Part shown: one piece after another, positions 29,205 to 38,287 of the stretch
How positions within the stretch are numbered: the stretch's first letter is position 1
Layout of the letters: each line of letters begins with the position of its first letter
From: Duganella lactea
GTDB lineage: Bacteria; Pseudomonadota; Gammaproteobacteria; Burkholderiales; Burkholderiaceae_D
DNA length: 64,000 bases
Assembly: GCF_009857505.1 (NCBI RefSeq)
Contig: NZ_WWCP01000002.1
Coordinates: forward strand, 124,001-188,000
Direction: 5' to 3'
Program-made: the position numbers and the translations under genes
Notes under the pieces: model-generated
Database searches by the model: none
The model's input: only the letters and a program-made list of their open reading frames with translations
What the model was told of the DNA's origin: nothing

Positions 29205-30593
29205 TTGAGCCTTTTTAGAACGAAGAATCTGGATGACATGATCGCCAATGCCCGCAAGCCGGGCGGCCTGGCGAAGGTACTTGGTCCTTTCGACCTGATC
29301 TTGATGGGCATCGGCGCCATCGTCGGCACAGGCATCTTCGTGCTGACCGGTACCGGCGCCGTCACCGCCGGTCCGGCGCTGACGCTGTCCTTTGTCGTGG
29401 CGGCGCTGGCCTGCTGCTTCGCCGCGCTGTGCTACGCTGAATTCGCCTCCACCGTTCCGGTGGCCGGCTCCATCTACACCTACTCCTACGCCACGCTGGG
29501 CGAACTGGCCGCGTGGATGATCGGCTGGGACCTGCTGCTGGAATACGGCCTGGCCACATCGGCCGTATCGGTCGGCTGGTCCGGTTACTTCCAGTCGCTG
29601 CTGTCCGGCTTCGACTGGCATCTGCCGGTCGCGCTGACCGCCGCCCCCGGCGCCATGCCCGGTGTGGACACGCTGATCAACCTGCCGGCGCTGTGCATCA
29701 TGCTGCTGCTGACCGCGATGCTGAGCATCGGCGTGCGCGAGTCGGCTCGCCTCAACAACGTCATGGTGGTCATCAAGATCGGCGTGGTGCTGCTCTTTAT
29801 CGCCGTCGGCGCCCGCCACGTCACGCCGGCCAACTGGACGCCCTTCATGCCCTACGGGATCAACGGCATGCTGAGCGCCTCGGCGCTGGTGTTCTTCGCC
29901 TTCATCGGTTTCGACGCCGTGACCTCGGCGGCGGAAGAAGTCAAACGTCCGGAGCGCGATCTGCCGATCGGCATCATCGGCTCGCTGGCCGGCTGCACGG
30001 TGCTGTATGTGATCGTCTCGGCGATCATGACCGGCATCGTGCCGTACAAGGAATTCCTCGGCGTCGACCACCCGGTCACGCTGGCGCTGCAACGCGCCGG
30101 TGAAAACTGGTTCGCCGGCTTCGTCGACCTGGGCGCGATCCTCGGCATGACCACCGTGATCCTGGTGATGGCCTATGGCCAGACCCGCATCATCTACGCC
30201 ATGTCGCGCGACGGCCTGCTGCCGCAACGCCTGTCGAAAGTGCATCCGCGCTTCCAGACGCCGTTCCTCGCCACCTGGATCGTTGGTATCGTGTTCGGCC
30301 TGATGGCCGCCTTCGTGCCGCTGAACATTCTGAGTGAACTGGTCAACATCGGCACGCTGGCCGCATTCACGCTGGTGTCGGTCGCCGTGGTCATCCTGCG
30401 CAAAAAGCGCCCGGACCTGCCGCGTGCCTTCCGTTGCCCTGGCGTGCCGGTGATTCCGGCGCTGGCGGTCATCTTCTGCGTCACGCTGATGGCTTACCTG
30501 AGCTGGCACACCTGGGTCGCCTTCGGCATCTGGATGGCGATCGGCCTGGTGATCTACTTCACCTACGCGCGCAAACGCTCGTTGCTGAACTGA
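29205..30593 (+). CDS. APC-family cationic amino-acid type transporter
   Basis: 462-residue transporter with 12-13 helices resembling YfnA/CAT proteins. Signature features are GGLAKVLGPFDLILMGIGAI before helix 1 and FFAFIGFDAVTSAAEEVKRP between helices 6 and 7. It begins at a TTG with GGAGC upstream. An in-frame ATG occurs only at residue 12 (MIANAR), which would cut the conserved N-terminal region. The exact amino-acid substrate is not readable. It is monocistronic and convergent with the GlxA-type relic. Confidence 0.9.
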   Translation: MSLFRTKNLDDMIANARKPGGLAKVLGPFDLILMGIGAIVGTGIFVLTGTGAVTAGPALTLSFVVAALACCFAALCYAEFASTVPVAGSIYTYSYATLGELAAWMIGWDLLLEYGLATSAVSVGWSGYFQSLLSGFDWHLPVALTAAPGAMPGVDTLINLPALCIMLLLTAMLSIGVRESARLNNVMVVIKIGVVLLFIAVGARHVTPANWTPFMPYGINGMLSASALVFFAFIGFDAVTSAAEEVKRPERDLPIGIIGSLAGCTVLYVIVSAIMTGIVPYKEFLGVDHPVTLALQRAGENWFAGFVDLGAILGMTTVILVMAYGQTRIIYAMSRDGLLPQRLSKVHPRFQTPFLATWIVGIVFGLMAAFVPLNILSELVNIGTLAAFTLVSVAVVILRKKRPDLPRAFRCPGVPVIPALAVIFCVTLMAYLSWHTWVAFGIWMAIGLVIYFTYARKRSLLN

Positions 30594-30607
30594 GCGTCCG
30601 GCCCGCG

Positions 30608-30955
30608 TCACGCGGGCTGGAATTTCTTGCGGTACGCCGCCGGCAACAGTCCGACCCGCTGCTGAAACAGGCGGCGGAAAGAGTTGCTGTCGGCATAGCC
30701 GACTTTGAAGGTAATGCTGTCAAGGCTCATGCGGGTGGACTCCAACAAGTGCTTGGCCTTTTCCAGGCGCAGCGTTATCAGCTCCATGGCCGCGCTGGCG
30801 CCGCCGCTGGTCATCAGGCGATTGTCCTCACACAGGTTCTGACGCTCGTCCATGCGCACGTCGGGATAGCGCTTGCGGAACAGCTCTGCAAACGCCCAAT
30901 GCGTGGTGGCGCTGGCGGCCGCACACTGGTCGGCAAACAGTAAAGTGATGTGCAT
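30608..30955 (-). pseudogene. In-frame shortened GlxA/AraC-type regulator relic
   Basis: A 115-codon open frame made of three pieces of a roughly 320-residue GlxA regulator: a start (MHITLLFADQC), part of the DJ-1/PfpI-like domain (ATTHWAFAELFRKRYPDV to TSGGASAAMELI), and only the last half of the AraC HTH (LRLEKAKHLLES to FRRLFQQRVGLLPAAYRKKF). The first HTH motif and most of the sensor are missing, so normal DNA binding is unlikely. As the frame is open it might still be expressed, but decay by two deletions is the simpler reading. It is convergent with the APC transporter. Confidence 0.8.
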
Positions 30956-31048
30956 GGCGGATTTCGCATGAAAAAAGTCATTTCCGCACCTACCTTAACA
31001 GAATCCTATCGTCTATAGTGGTGGCGATACTCTACTCACCAACACACA

Positions 31049-31600
31049 ATGAATCTCTGGTTCCGACTGATCTGGATGCTGTTGAAGCGTCCATGGCGCA
31101 AGCCTGTGGACCCGTTTTCCACCACCGTCGTGCACATGCGCGTATGGCCGCTGGACCTGGACCTGAACCGCCACATCACCAACGGCCGCTATTTCACGCT
31201 GGCCGACATCGGCCGCATGGACTACGTACTGAAGACAGGCGCCTTCCGCATCGCGCTGCGTCGCAAGGCGGTTCCCATCGTCGGTGACGCCTGGGGCAAG
31301 TTCCGCCGCGAATTAAAACTGTTCGAGACGTTTGAAATCCACACCCGCATGCTGGGCTGGGACGAAAAATGGAGCTTCCTCGAACACCGCTTCATCAAGG
31401 ATGGCCGCGTGGCCGGCGTGGTGTTGATGCGCGGCGTGTTCCGCTCGTCCACCGGCACGGTGCCGCCGGTCGACATCGTGCGCGACCTCGGTGTGCCGGA
31501 ACAGTCGCCACCACTGCCCGCATGGCTGACGGCGTGGTCGCAGAGCTGCGACGGCATGAGCGCGCAGCTACGCGAAGAGGAAGCCCCAATCCTACGCTAA
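31049..31600 (+). CDS. Acyl-CoA thioesterase-like (hotdog fold) protein
   Basis: 183 residues. The motif LDLNRHITNGRYFTLADIGR (about 37-56) is that of 4HBT/THEM6-like thioesterases, with Asp/Asn-His-TNGRY forming the active-site region. The N-terminal 25 residues are basic and aromatic and may associate with the membrane. The family hydrolyses acyl-CoA or acyl-ACP; the substrate is unknown. Its stop overlaps the convergent pentapeptide gene's stop by four bases. Confidence 0.82.
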   Translation: MNLWFRLIWMLLKRPWRKPVDPFSTTVVHMRVWPLDLDLNRHITNGRYFTLADIGRMDYVLKTGAFRIALRRKAVPIVGDAWGKFRRELKLFETFEIHTRMLGWDEKWSFLEHRFIKDGRVAGVVLMRGVFRSSTGTVPPVDIVRDLGVPEQSPPLPAWLTAWSQSCDGMSAQLREEEAPILR

Positions 31601-32283
31601 ATTACGCTCAATCCGAGTTCGCGCAGGAAGCCGGCCGCTTGCGCATGGGAGATGGTGGCGCCCTTGAACACGCCGGCCTCCGTCAGCTTCACGCCTTCGA
31701 TATCGGCCAAGCGCAGATCGGCGCCCTGGAACTTGGCCAGTTTCAGCACCGCGTTGCGCAGGCTGCCGCCTTCAAACACGGCATCCCGAAAATCACAGCC
31801 GGACAGATAGGCGTCTGAAAAATCCAGCGCCTTCAGCTCTGCCTTGCGGAACGAAAAACCGCGCAGGTCCGCGCCGATCAGCAGGCATTCTTCAAAATGA
31901 ATCCCCAGATGGGCCACCTCTTCAAAGCCCGCGCCGGTCAGCTTGCAACCATGGAAGGCCGCCGACGCCAGCTTGGCGCGGCGCCATTTGGTGTTATTCA
32001 GATCGCAGCCATCGAAGCGCGCGTCCACCGCGTCGACCGATTCCAGATCGGCGCCGCCGGCGCGGCAGCGCAACCACTGCGAACGCGCCAGCTTGCAGGC
32101 GAACAGCGTGGTGCCGGCGAAGGTGCAGCGTTCAAACACCACGCCTTGCAAATCAAGGCGGGACAAATCCTCGTCATCAAAAGCACAGCTGTCAAAACGG
32201 CGCACGCCTTGCGCCACATGCTCTTCCAGCTCGGCACGCGACAGCGCCACCGAGGAAACGGCGTTGGTATTCACATCACTCAT
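31597..32283 (-). CDS. Pentapeptide-repeat protein (Qnr/McbG-like)
   Basis: 228 residues built almost wholly of A(D/N)LXX-type five-residue repeats (examples: ADLES, CDLNN, ADLRG, CDFRD). They form a right-handed quadrilateral beta-helix that mimics DNA. Length and pattern, including a short break near the middle, resemble Qnr and McbG proteins that protect gyrase. Quinolone protection is only a possibility, because many chromosomal members have unknown roles. It stands alone on its strand. Confidence 0.85.
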   Translation of the reverse strand: MSDVNTNAVSSVALSRAELEEHVAQGVRRFDSCAFDDEDLSRLDLQGVVFERCTFAGTTLFACKLARSQWLRCRAGGADLESVDAVDARFDGCDLNNTKWRRAKLASAAFHGCKLTGAGFEEVAHLGIHFEECLLIGADLRGFSFRKAELKALDFSDAYLSGCDFRDAVFEGGSLRNAVLKLAKFQGADLRLADIEGVKLTEAGVFKGATISHAQAAGFLRELGLSVI

Positions 32284-32416
32284 CGTTTCAGATTATCGTC
32301 GTAGTGCCGGCGAGTATAACCGGTCCAGGGTGCCCTACCCAACAGACTTCACGGACAAACTCTCGTAATCTGTGGCGCATGATGAAAAAATACCGCCCGC
32401 CGGAACGAGCCATCCC

Positions 32417-33703
32417 ATGAGCGCCAACCAATGGTTCCTGCTGATTGGTCTGCTGATGCTGGCACGCGGCCTGGCCGCGAGCACCATTGCACGTTCGCCG
32501 TTCACCTCCGCCATCGTCTACCTCGGCGCGGGCCTGCTGATGGGGCCGAGCTGCCTCAACCTGTTCCACTTCGATCCCTTCAAGGCATCCGGCCCGCTGG
32601 AGATGCTGGCCGAGATCGCGCTGCTGATATCGCTGTTCTCCGCCGGGATCAAGATGCCGGTGCCGTTCTCGCTGTCGCGCTGGAACGCGCCGCTGCGCCT
32701 GGCCTGGCTGTCGATGGCGCTGACGGTGGGACTGGTCGCCCTCTTCTGTTACTACGTCCTGCATCTGCCGGCCGGCGCCGCCGTGCTGCTGGGCGGCATA
32801 CTGGCGCCCACCGATCCGGTGCTGGCCACCGACGTGCAGGTGCGCCATGCCGGCGACAAGGATGAACTGCGCTTCAATCTGACCTGCGAAGCGGGCATGA
32901 ACGACGGCAGCGCCTTTCCCTTCGTGCTGCTGGGCCTCGGCATGCTGCACATGGGCGAAGCCGGCGACCATTACTGGCGCTGGTTGCTGGTGGATGTGAT
33001 CTGGGCCAGCGCCGCCGCCGTGGCGGTGGGCGTGGCGGCCGGCGCCGGCCTGGCGCGACTGGGCTGGCGCCTGCGCATACTGGCGACGCGCCACGAAATC
33101 ATGGACGACTTGGTGGGACTGGGCCTGATCGCCGTGGTCTTCGGCGTGAGCAGCCTGATCAAGGCGTCCGGCTTCCTCGCCGTGTTTTTCGCCGCCGTGG
33201 CGCTGCGGCAGACGGAATTGCAACTGGCAGGCGCCCCCAAGGACCGCCAAGGCCTGCGCGAGCCGGAACTGTCCAAGTCGCAAGCGGCGCAAGCCAGCGA
33301 GAACAAGGACGTGCCGCTGGTGGTCAGCGCGGAAGCGCTGGTATTCAAGGAACACCTGGAGCGCCTGTCCGAGCTGACGCTGGTGCTGCTGTTGGGCGGT
33401 ATGATCTCGCTGCGCGAACTGCCCTACGAAACCATCGGCGTGGCGGCCTTCCTGTTCGTCGTGGCGCGCCCGCTGTCGGTCTACGTAGGACTGATCGGCA
33501 GCGGCACAGGCAAGCGTATGCGGGCCATGATCGGCTGGTTCGGCGTGCGCGGCATCGGCTCGATCTTCTATCTGGTCTATGCTATCCAGGCCGGCCTGCC
33601 GCCAAACATGAGCAAGCAGTTGACCGGCATCGCGCTCGGCGTGATCATGCTATCGATACTGGTGCACGGCTTCAGTGTGAAGCCGCTGATCGACTCGCGA
33701 TAA
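32417..33703 (+). CDS. Cation:proton antiporter (CPA1/NhaP-like)
   Basis: 428-residue membrane protein with about 12 helices. It has the APTDPVLATDVQV motif (about 133-145) with the conserved Asp, and CEAGMNDGSAFP, the site that carries the antiporter's ND/DD residues. A hydrophilic loop (about 265-310, Lys/Glu/Gln-rich) precedes the last helices. It is expected to exchange Na+ or K+ for H+. The ATG at 32417 is preferred over a GTG at 32372 because the family protein begins at the first helix. It overlaps the ttuC relic's end by 32 bases. Confidence 0.87.
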   Translation: MSANQWFLLIGLLMLARGLAASTIARSPFTSAIVYLGAGLLMGPSCLNLFHFDPFKASGPLEMLAEIALLISLFSAGIKMPVPFSLSRWNAPLRLAWLSMALTVGLVALFCYYVLHLPAGAAVLLGGILAPTDPVLATDVQVRHAGDKDELRFNLTCEAGMNDGSAFPFVLLGLGMLHMGEAGDHYWRWLLVDVIWASAAAVAVGVAAGAGLARLGWRLRILATRHEIMDDLVGLGLIAVVFGVSSLIKASGFLAVFFAAVALRQTELQLAGAPKDRQGLREPELSKSQAAQASENKDVPLVVSAEALVFKEHLERLSELTLVLLLGGMISLRELPYETIGVAAFLFVVARPLSVYVGLIGSGTGKRMRAMIGWFGVRGIGSIFYLVYAIQAGLPPNMSKQLTGIALGVIMLSILVHGFSVKPLIDSR

Positions 33704-33978
33704 GCGCGACGATCGCCGTGCCGGCATCGGTGGTGCTGGCGGTGCCGCCCATGTCCGGCGTGCGCGGGCCGTCCACCAGGCAGTGCTCAATCGCGGCCAC
33801 GACCGCGTCGTGCGCGTCGGCGTGACCGAGGAAGTCCAGCATCATCGCGCCGCACCAGATCATGGCGATCGGGTTGGCGATATTGCGGCCATAGATGTCA
33901 GGCGCCGAGCCGTGCACCGGTTCGAACAGCGACGGGAAGGTGCGCTCCGGATTCAGGTTGGCCGACGGCGCAATTCAT
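33672..33978 (-). pseudogene. ttuC: Tartrate dehydrogenase (TtuC-like) relic, most of gene deleted
   Basis: An ATG at 33978 with a GGGAG binding site is followed within a few codons by a frame change into ANLNPERTFPSLFEPVHGSAP, then IYGRNIANPIAMIWCGAMML and the normal C-terminal TPDMGGTASTTDAG. These are the last roughly 90 residues of the isocitrate/isopropylmalate-dehydrogenase-like tartrate dehydrogenase/decarboxylase (about 360 residues). The cofactor and substrate sites of the N-terminal two thirds are missing. It is divergent, across only 13 bases, from a damaged LysR gene. Confidence 0.85.
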
Positions 33979-33991
33979 GACTGCTCCCTTC

Positions 33992-34815
33992 ATGGAAAGC
34001 CACAGCATAAACTCTTAGCCGTCGTTTATCATTCATCAGAATCGGAACAAATGCTGGGCGTGCGGCTGTTTCACCGCACCACACGGCGCGTCATCGTCAG
34101 CGAGGACGGCGAAAAAGTCTACGCCCACGCTATGACCATCCTGGAGAATCCCGACCGCCTGCTGCACGAGGTGGCGGAACGACGCGCGGTGCCGCGTGGC
34201 CTGCTGCGCATCAGCAGCAGTTTCGGCTTTGGCCGCAATGTGGTCGCGCCGGTGGCGGCGCGGCTGGTCGCCGCGCATCCGACGCTGCAAGTCCGCTTTG
34301 AGGTGTTCGACCGCCTGGTCGACATTGTGGCGGAAGGCTTCGACCTCGACGTGCGTATCGGCGACGAGATCGCGCCGCACCTGATCGCCCGCAAGCTGAT
34401 GGCCAACCACCGCATGCTGTGCGCCTCGCCGGACTATCTGAAACAGCACGGCACACCACGCAGCCTGCAGGAACTGGCGGGCCACAACTGCCTGGTGATC
34501 AAGGAGCGCGACTTGCCGTTCGGCGTCTGGTCGCTGCGCGCCGGCGGCGGCAAGGAAGAATCGGTGAAGGTGACCGGATCGTTATCGTCCAATCACGGCG
34601 AGATCGCATTGCAATGGGCGGTGGCAGGCGCCGGCATCGTGCTGCGCTCGCACTGGGACGCCAAACCGCACCTGGACAGTGGCGACCTTGTACCGGTACT
34701 ATCCCAATACACCCAGAGCGCCAACGTCTGGGCGGTCTACCCGCAACGGCTTGCGGGTTCGGCCAAGGTGCGTGTGTGTGTTGAATTCATGGAGCGGCAA
34801 CTGGCTCAGAAATAG
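33992..34815 (+). pseudogene. LysR-family regulator of the tartrate locus, DNA-binding domain deleted
   Basis: The ATG at 33992 opens a frame that stops after eight codons. The +1 frame reads KLLAVV, jumps to EQMLGVRLFHRTTRRV, and then gives an intact LysR substrate domain to 34815 (ISSSFGFGRNVVAPVAARL, VDIVAEGFDLDVRIG). About 40 residues of the winged HTH are missing and the start is out of frame, so DNA binding should be lost. LysR regulators divergent from tartrate dehydrogenase are common, and both members of this pair are broken. It overlaps the acyltransferase gene's end by ten bases. Confidence 0.8.
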
Positions 34816-35954
34816 CGCACCCAGGCCATGCTGGTGCGGCGCTTGAAGTCGCCGAAGGCCCGGCACGGCCAGTACAATAGCGGAACCAGCACGGCGCTCA
34901 TGACCCAGAGCTGCCACACATGGTCGAATTCATAGTGCTGGCCATAGTTCGGCCCAAACCAGGCCAGGGCCGCCGTCTTCAGGCCAAGCAGCACATACAG
35001 ATGCAGCAGGTAATAGAACATCGGCGCGCCGCCAAAGGTAGCGCTGGCGCGCAGGAACCAGTTATCGTGCCGCTCCAGCCACGCCAGCAGTAGCAAGCAA
35101 ACGCCCAGTGTCAACAACAGGAAAGCCAGAGACGGCGGGTACTTGGTGACGTTCAGGAACGACATCACGGTATGCAGCGCGTCGGCGCCACGCTGCCAGG
35201 GCAGGGTTTCGCCGTAGATGTTAAAGCCGCGCAGCACCGCCAGCAGCGCCAGTGCGATGACGCCGGTGCGTAGCAACAGCTTGCGGCGCTGCTCCGGCGC
35301 GGTGGCCGATGCGTACCACGGACCGATCGCATAGCCCAGCGCAATCACGCCGAACCACGGCAGCAGCGGGTAACTGCTGCGGATCTTCAAGCCTTCCACA
35401 TCCAGGAAGCCGCGGTCATGCAGGATGGTCCAGGCGTTGTAGCCGAATTCACCCGGTTGGAACGAGATCGGCGTCAGCAGGTTATGACCGAAGACCACCA
35501 GCAAACCAAACGCGATCAGCACACCGCGCGGCAGCCGGTGCAGCACCGACAACACGATCATCGACATGCCGATGGCCCAGATCACCTGCAGATAAGTGAT
35601 GGCCGGCGGTATCTGCCCGGCCCATGCCACGCCAACCACGCAAATCTCCAGAACGATCAGGAACAGCCCGCGTTTGAACAGAAAACCGGCCGGCGAACGC
35701 GGTCCCGATGATGGATGCGCGTACAGCCAGGCCGACAGGCCGGTCAGGAACACAAACACCGGCGCGCAAAAATGCGCCAGCACCCGGCCGAAGAACAACC
35801 CCGGCTCGGTTTCCGCCAAGTTCATCGGATCGTTGACCGGGAAGCGCATGAAGAACGATTCGCGCACATGGTCCAGCATCATGATCATCATCACCAGGCC
35901 GCGCATCACATCAATCGAGGCCACGCGCGCGCCGCGTGCACTCACTACGCTCAT
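34806..35954 (-). CDS. Membrane acyltransferase of the DUF1624/heparan-alpha-glucosaminide N-acetyltransferase type
   Basis: 382 residues with about ten helices. The N-terminal ASIDVMRGLVMMIMMLDHVRE is the family signature, with the conserved Asp and His on helix 1. HGSNAT relatives move acetyl groups from cytoplasmic acetyl-CoA to a substrate on the other side of the membrane. The start codon overlaps the stop of the TonB-receptor gene (ATGA), so translation is probably coupled. That context suggests an acceptor linked to siderophore or glycan uptake, which is inference. Confidence 0.85.
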   Translation of the reverse strand: MSVVSARGARVASIDVMRGLVMMIMMLDHVRESFFMRFPVNDPMNLAETEPGLFFGRVLAHFCAPVFVFLTGLSAWLYAHPSSGPRSPAGFLFKRGLFLIVLEICVVGVAWAGQIPPAITYLQVIWAIGMSMIVLSVLHRLPRGVLIAFGLLVVFGHNLLTPISFQPGEFGYNAWTILHDRGFLDVEGLKIRSSYPLLPWFGVIALGYAIGPWYASATAPEQRRKLLLRTGVIALALLAVLRGFNIYGETLPWQRGADALHTVMSFLNVTKYPPSLAFLLLTLGVCLLLLAWLERHDNWFLRASATFGGAPMFYYLLHLYVLLGLKTAALAWFGPNYGQHYEFDHVWQLWVMSAVLVPLLYWPCRAFGDFKRRTSMAWVRYF

Positions 35955-38026
35955 AACTTGTACTCGACTTTCAAGGTCACGCGGCGGTCTTCGCCGGGCG
36001 CCACCCAGACTTGCTGGTAAGAGCTGGCGTAGTACACCTTGTTGAACAGATTATCGATATCCAGCGAAATGCGCAGCTTCTTCGACGGCGAGTACGACGA
36101 CACCAGCTTGGCCGTGGTGTACGCCGGCAGTTTGAAGGTGCTGCTGATCGCCACATCGCCATTGCGTTCGCCGACGTAGTTGGCGCCGCCGCCGAACGAG
36201 GCGCGCGCGCCGCCGTCCAGGCCAAACTCCTGCACCAGCATCACGTTCGCCGCCTGCTTAGGCACATTGGCCAGCCGGCCGCCGACGGCCAGCACGTTAT
36301 CGCGCAGCACCTTGGCGTCGGTGTAGGCATACGAGAGCGACAGTTGCAGCTTGCGCGCGATCTCGCCCGCCACGTCCAGCTCCACGCCCTTGCTGCCGAC
36401 TTCACCGGCGGCCAGCGAAAAGTTGGTGTCGAGCGGATTCAGTGTCAGCACGTTTTTCTTCTTGATCGAATACACGGCCAGCGTGCTGCTGACCTTCCCG
36501 TCAGCGCTATCGAACTTCACGCCCGCCTCGTAGGCGCGGCTGGTCTCGGCCGGGAACGATTCGTTATTGATGCCGATGCCGCTGTTCGGACGGAACGACT
36601 TGCCAGCCGACGCGTACAGCGACACCTGCTTGTCCGGCTGATAGACAATGCCCGCGCGCGGGCTGGTGGCCTCCAGCGTCTGATGATTCTGCTGGCCGGC
36701 GCGATTGTAGTTGGTGATGGTCTGACGATAGCCGTCGCGACGCACGCCCAGCAGCGCCTTCCAGTGCTCACTCAGATCGATCTGGTCCTGCGCGTAGACG
36801 GCGGTCTGCCACTGCTGCTCGCGGGTGTTGATCGACGCACCGAGCACGGTCGGCTGCGGGCCGCCATAGACCGGCGCATAGATGTCGATCGCATACGGCG
36901 CGGCAGCGTTGGGGCTCTTGCGCAGTTGCAGGCGGTCGTCGATGAAGCGGTAGCCGTCCACGCCCACCAGCACATGGTGCGCGCCTATCTTGCCCAACAA
37001 CTCCACGCGCCCCGACCAGTCCTGCGCCGAAAAATCGCGATACCGGCGCTGGCGCCACAGCGTGCGGCCATCCGCCTGCAGCGTCGACGCCTCGGTCGAG
37101 AAGCCCACCATCTGGCTGTCGCGGTATGACAGGCCGCTTTGCAACGACCAGCCATTGCTGAAGTCATGTTGCAGGAACAGTTGATGCCCGGTCGACTTGA
37201 CCTTCACCGGGCCGTCCGCAGGCTCGCCGAGGAAGCGCGAATTCGGTATCAATCCCAGCACGCTCTTGACCGCCACCACGCCGCGGTCGAAATACGCCTG
37301 CTGCTCGAACGCTTCCAGCTCATATGACAGCGTGGTGTTCTCCGCCAGCCGCCAGATCACCGACGGCGACACCATATGCCGCTTGGTCGACAGCGTATCG
37401 CGATAGCTGTCGCCCTTTTCATAGGCGGCGTTCAGGCGGTAGGCCACGGTGTCGCTCAAAGGCCCGGTCAGATCGGCCGTCGTGCGCCACGTATCGTGCG
37501 AGGACAGCGACTGACTCAAGGTATAGGAAGGCTGGAACAGCGGCTTCTTGGTGGTGATATTGATAATCCCCCCCGGCTCGCCACGACCGTACAGCGCCGC
37601 CGCCGGACCTTTCAGAATCTCGACGCTGCCGACATTGACGCTGTCGCGCAGACCATTGTAGCCACGGCTGGAGCTGAAGCCGTTGATCAGCAAATCGGAA
37701 CCGTAATTGGGATCGCCGGTGAAGCCGCGCACCGCGTAGGCATCCCACACGCCGCCGAAATTGCTCTGCCGCGAAATGCCGCTGCCCATGTCCAGCGCGT
37801 CGGCGATGCGGTTCACGCCGGCGTCCTGCAGCATGTCGGCGGTCAGCACGCGGGCGCTTTGCGGCAGGTCTTTCAAGTCGGTCTCGGTCTTGGTCGCGCC
37901 GGTGGCGGACAAGCTGCGGTAAGGCTGGCGTGCGCCGACAATCTCGACGACATCGTCCGCCAGGGCCACCAAGGGATAAGCGGCGGCGATGCACACCGCC
38001 AGGCGCGAAAAACGTACTACCGACAT
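35951..38026 (-). CDS. TonB-dependent siderophore receptor
   Basis: 691-residue outer-membrane transporter. A signal peptide (about 1-23, ending VALA) is followed by a TonB-box-like DDVVEIVG. The plug domain (about 45-155) includes VEILKGPAAALYGRGEPGGIIN, typical of FhuA/FhuE/FpvA-type receptors. The 22-strand barrel ends with aromatic-like VEYKL. The ATG at 38026 follows TTGGAG. Its promoter carries two tandem palindromes around a TATAAT. It is translationally coupled to the membrane acyltransferase. Ligand unknown; ferric siderophore is the family default. Confidence 0.93.
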   Translation of the reverse strand: MSVVRFSRLAVCIAAAYPLVALADDVVEIVGARQPYRSLSATGATKTETDLKDLPQSARVLTADMLQDAGVNRIADALDMGSGISRQSNFGGVWDAYAVRGFTGDPNYGSDLLINGFSSSRGYNGLRDSVNVGSVEILKGPAAALYGRGEPGGIINITTKKPLFQPSYTLSQSLSSHDTWRTTADLTGPLSDTVAYRLNAAYEKGDSYRDTLSTKRHMVSPSVIWRLAENTTLSYELEAFEQQAYFDRGVVAVKSVLGLIPNSRFLGEPADGPVKVKSTGHQLFLQHDFSNGWSLQSGLSYRDSQMVGFSTEASTLQADGRTLWRQRRYRDFSAQDWSGRVELLGKIGAHHVLVGVDGYRFIDDRLQLRKSPNAAAPYAIDIYAPVYGGPQPTVLGASINTREQQWQTAVYAQDQIDLSEHWKALLGVRRDGYRQTITNYNRAGQQNHQTLEATSPRAGIVYQPDKQVSLYASAGKSFRPNSGIGINNESFPAETSRAYEAGVKFDSADGKVSSTLAVYSIKKKNVLTLNPLDTNFSLAAGEVGSKGVELDVAGEIARKLQLSLSYAYTDAKVLRDNVLAVGGRLANVPKQAANVMLVQEFGLDGGARASFGGGANYVGERNGDVAISSTFKLPAYTTAKLVSSYSPSKKLRISLDIDNLFNKVYYASSYQQVWVAPGEDRRVTLKVEYKL

Positions 38027-38050
38027 GAATACTCCAATACTCTGTTAATA

Positions 38051-38095
38051 AATGCAAGTCGGCTGCATTATACACAAATGCAAGTCTATTGCATT
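38051..38095 (-). promoter_or_regulatory. Receptor promoter with two tandem palindromic operators
   Basis: Palindromes AATGCAAGTCGGCTGCATT (38051-38069) and AATGCAAGTCTATTGCATT (38077-38095) start 26 bases apart. On the minus strand a perfect -10 TATAAT occupies 38067-38072 between them, so one palindrome covers the -35 side and the other the start region. This is a repressor layout, probably Fur or another metal regulator, given the iron receptor and the divergent mntH. Confidence 0.7.
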
Positions 38096-38287
38096 ATTTT
38101 ATGGTGACCATGGCAGTCTTGGCCACTATGTGCGGCAACACACGGCGCGGCGACGCCATGGTACCGCGCGTTGAACACGCTGGCAAAAATACCGTACTAT
38201 GGGCACTCAGGACGTAGCCAGCCCTTCGCCGCCACGCATTTCTCCGTCGTGCAACCGGCCGAAGGCGGCCGCAAAGGAATTCTCTCC

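Noticed and set aside
38096..38287. Manganese (yybP-ykoY) riboswitch before mntH
   Set aside because: The conserved loop sequences of that riboswitch could not be found in the leader.
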